From assembly GCA_020634935.1 (NCBI GenBank), contig JACKAT010000063.1:1-33157 (forward strand): 33,157 nucleotides of DNA. Direction: 5' to 3'. Shown piece by piece: positions 32,124 through 33,157 of the stretch. The notes under the pieces are model-generated. The model had not been told where the DNA came from, did no database searches, and worked only from the letters and a program-made list of their open reading frames with translations. A program made the translations under genes and the position numbers. How positions within the stretch are numbered: position 1 is the stretch's first letter; each line of letters opens with the position of its first letter. This stretch comes from Anaerolineales bacterium (GTDB lineage Bacteria > Chloroflexota > Anaerolineae > 4572-78 > J111).

Positions 32124-32819
32124 ATGTCTCATAAAGATGCTTACACCCTTTTTAGTTACCAGGAAACGCGTATTACGGCCGATCCTTCGGCGCTGGGAGC
32201 GCCCGTTTTTATCTTTTTCTTGGGGGCGATCCTCGCTCGTGGAGTCTCGTTGGGGGTTCGCCTGCGCCGGGGTATTTTTGCCAGTTTAGCCTATCTAACC
32301 AGCGATATTACCCATTATTACGGCCATATCTACAGTTCTCGCTACGCCAACGCCCCGATGAACCAAGTCCATCTCGGCGCGCCGATGCCGATCAGCATCT
32401 ACGATAATAACGATGTCTCACCTCAAGCCCACAAAATGCGGGCCATCGGCGGGCCGATTGCCAGCGGTCTGTCGCTGTTGGTATTACTGGTGCTGCGGTC
32501 GCTGACCCGGCCTAATACCGCCCTGCGCGATTTCTTCACCGCCCAATGCTGGGTTCACGGCATCATCGGCTTTGGCAGCCTGGCTCCAATTCCTTTTGTG
32601 GATGGCGGCTCTATTTTGAAATGGACCATGGTCGAACGCGGCCAAACGCCGGAGCAAGCCGATGAAAACGTCAATGAAGCCAATATTGTTTTTGGCGGGC
32701 TGATCGGCGGGGTCGGTTTGGTTAGCCTATTGTTCAAGAAATGGTGGCTGGCCCTCGGCTGTTTGGTGATGGCGGCTCAATTTGTGGCAATTGGTTTGGG
32801 AAAACTAACGATCAAATAA
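32124..32819 (+). CDS. M50 (site-2 protease)-like membrane protein, catalytic Glu replaced
   Basis: A 231-residue protein with about four membrane segments. THYYGH (His64, His68) sits where M50 proteases carry HExGH. AIGGPIASG (108-115) and IPFVDGGSIL (Asp160) match the later GGP and DGG ligand motifs. Both His ligands and the Asp are kept, but the catalytic Glu is Tyr65, so proteolysis is doubtful. AGGAG precedes ATG 32124; the frame runs 12 codons further upstream, into the repeat. Alternatively it may be an unrelated membrane protein with chance likeness. The family assignment is moderate. Confidence 0.7.
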   Translation: MSHKDAYTLFSYQETRITADPSALGAPVFIFFLGAILARGVSLGVRLRRGIFASLAYLTSDITHYYGHIYSSRYANAPMNQVHLGAPMPISIYDNNDVSPQAHKMRAIGGPIASGLSLLVLLVLRSLTRPNTALRDFFTAQCWVHGIIGFGSLAPIPFVDGGSILKWTMVERGQTPEQADENVNEANIVFGGLIGGVGLVSLLFKKWWLALGCLVMAAQFVAIGLGKLTIK

Positions 32820-32852
32820 TGCTGAATGTATTCGCTTAAAAAGTAGGGTCTT

Positions 32853-32880
32853 TGTAGAGCAAACTTAAGGTTGCCCTACA
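32853..32880. repeat. 28-bp palindrome, copy 3
   Basis: TGTAGAG, CAAACTTAAGGTTG, CCCTACA; two imperfect pairs. It lies after the M50-like gene. Confidence 0.85.
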
Positions 32881-32938
32881 AAGGCCCCAAATTTGAGATA
32901 TTACGGCTAGACTACTCTATTTGCAGGGGAGGAGAATT

Positions 32939-33157
32939 TTGGGAGGTAACAATCCACTTATTACGGTGCTGGTGACTTTAATCCTAGGGCTGACCGCTCT
33001 GGTGGCGATCTACTTTATCTTTGTATTTTTCAACCCGAATACTCCTTTTAACCCGCTCAGCCCGCAACGCGCCACGGCGGCGGCGGCCACGCGCCTGGCT
33101 CGGTATGCGCCGACGCCGGTAGTGACGGCGATCACACTCGACCAATCTTATCCCGCC
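32939..33157 (+). CDS. Membrane-anchored protein, 3' end outside window
   Basis: From TTG 32939, 73 codons run open to the window edge. GGGGAGGAG lies five bases before the TTG, an unusual start decided by this strong ribosome site; no in-frame ATG is near. One membrane helix (about 8-30, ITVLVTLILGLTALVAIYFI) is followed by NPLSPQRATAAAATRLARYAPTP, an Ala/Thr/Pro-rich extracytoplasmic stretch. The remaining domains are not visible, so function is unknown. Confidence 0.6.
   Translation, partial: MGGNNPLITVLVTLILGLTALVAIYFIFVFFNPNTPFNPLSPQRATAAAATRLARYAPTPVVTAITLDQSYPA

Overview
The window looks like a chromosomal segment of a Chloroflexota bacterium, most likely of the Anaerolineae/Caldilineae type. 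This is an inference from several traits together: a BTAD/SARP-type regulator fused to an ATPase and TPRs, many multi-domain histidine kinases, moderately high GC, and spacers filled with short tandem repeats of 7-9 bp period arranged as inverted pairs. The truncated last gene begins with a membrane anchor and an Ala/Thr/Pro-rich tail of a kind I associate with this phylum. I saw no rRNA, tRNA, integrase, transposase or phage structural gene.

Layout. Bases 1-3.4 kb hold a 5'-truncated Cache-HAMP hybrid histidine kinase that overlaps a receiver-histidine kinase gene, followed by a strong terminator hairpin. A cupin gene (minus strand) and a large BTAD/ATPase/TPR regulator (plus strand) diverge at 4.1-4.35 kb across a spacer with 11-bp-phased repeats. 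From 23.2 kb down to 7.6 kb all genes are on the minus strand. In transcription order they are a DUF1003 membrane protein, a GH63-type glucosidase overlapping a cyclase-family hydrolase, a DUF1622 membrane protein, a GMC oxidoreductase, a flavin disulfide reductase, an SDR dehydrogenase, a small unknown protein, a 1359-residue hybrid histidine kinase (3 PAS, 2 receivers, HPt), and a receiver-adenylate cyclase overlapping that kinase. The sugar hydrolase and the oxidoreductases suggest a sugar or polyol oxidation and stress block. The last two genes look like a phosphorelay that ends in cAMP production.

Bases 23.2-24.2 kb are gene-free and hold a large 9-bp-period hairpin and an array of ten to eleven TTTTG-N3-CAAAA dyads about 41.5 bp apart. 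Plus-strand genes follow: a ketopantoate-reductase-family enzyme, an endonuclease Q (PHP) - UvrD helicase fusion, an ABC-type AAA ATPase overlapping a DUF4276 TOPRIM-like protein, an unknown zinc-ribbon membrane protein, an M50-like membrane protein whose catalytic Glu is replaced by Tyr, and the start of a membrane-anchored protein.

The most interesting candidates are (i) the EndoQ-UvrD / ATPase / TOPRIM neighbourhood, which carries the same activities as Gabija in a different domain arrangement; (ii) the helically phased dyad array at 23.6-24.05 kb; and (iii) the heptamer repeats that have entered genes in frame, twice at the same loop of a kinase ATPase domain. All functional statements come from reading motifs by eye, without any database search.
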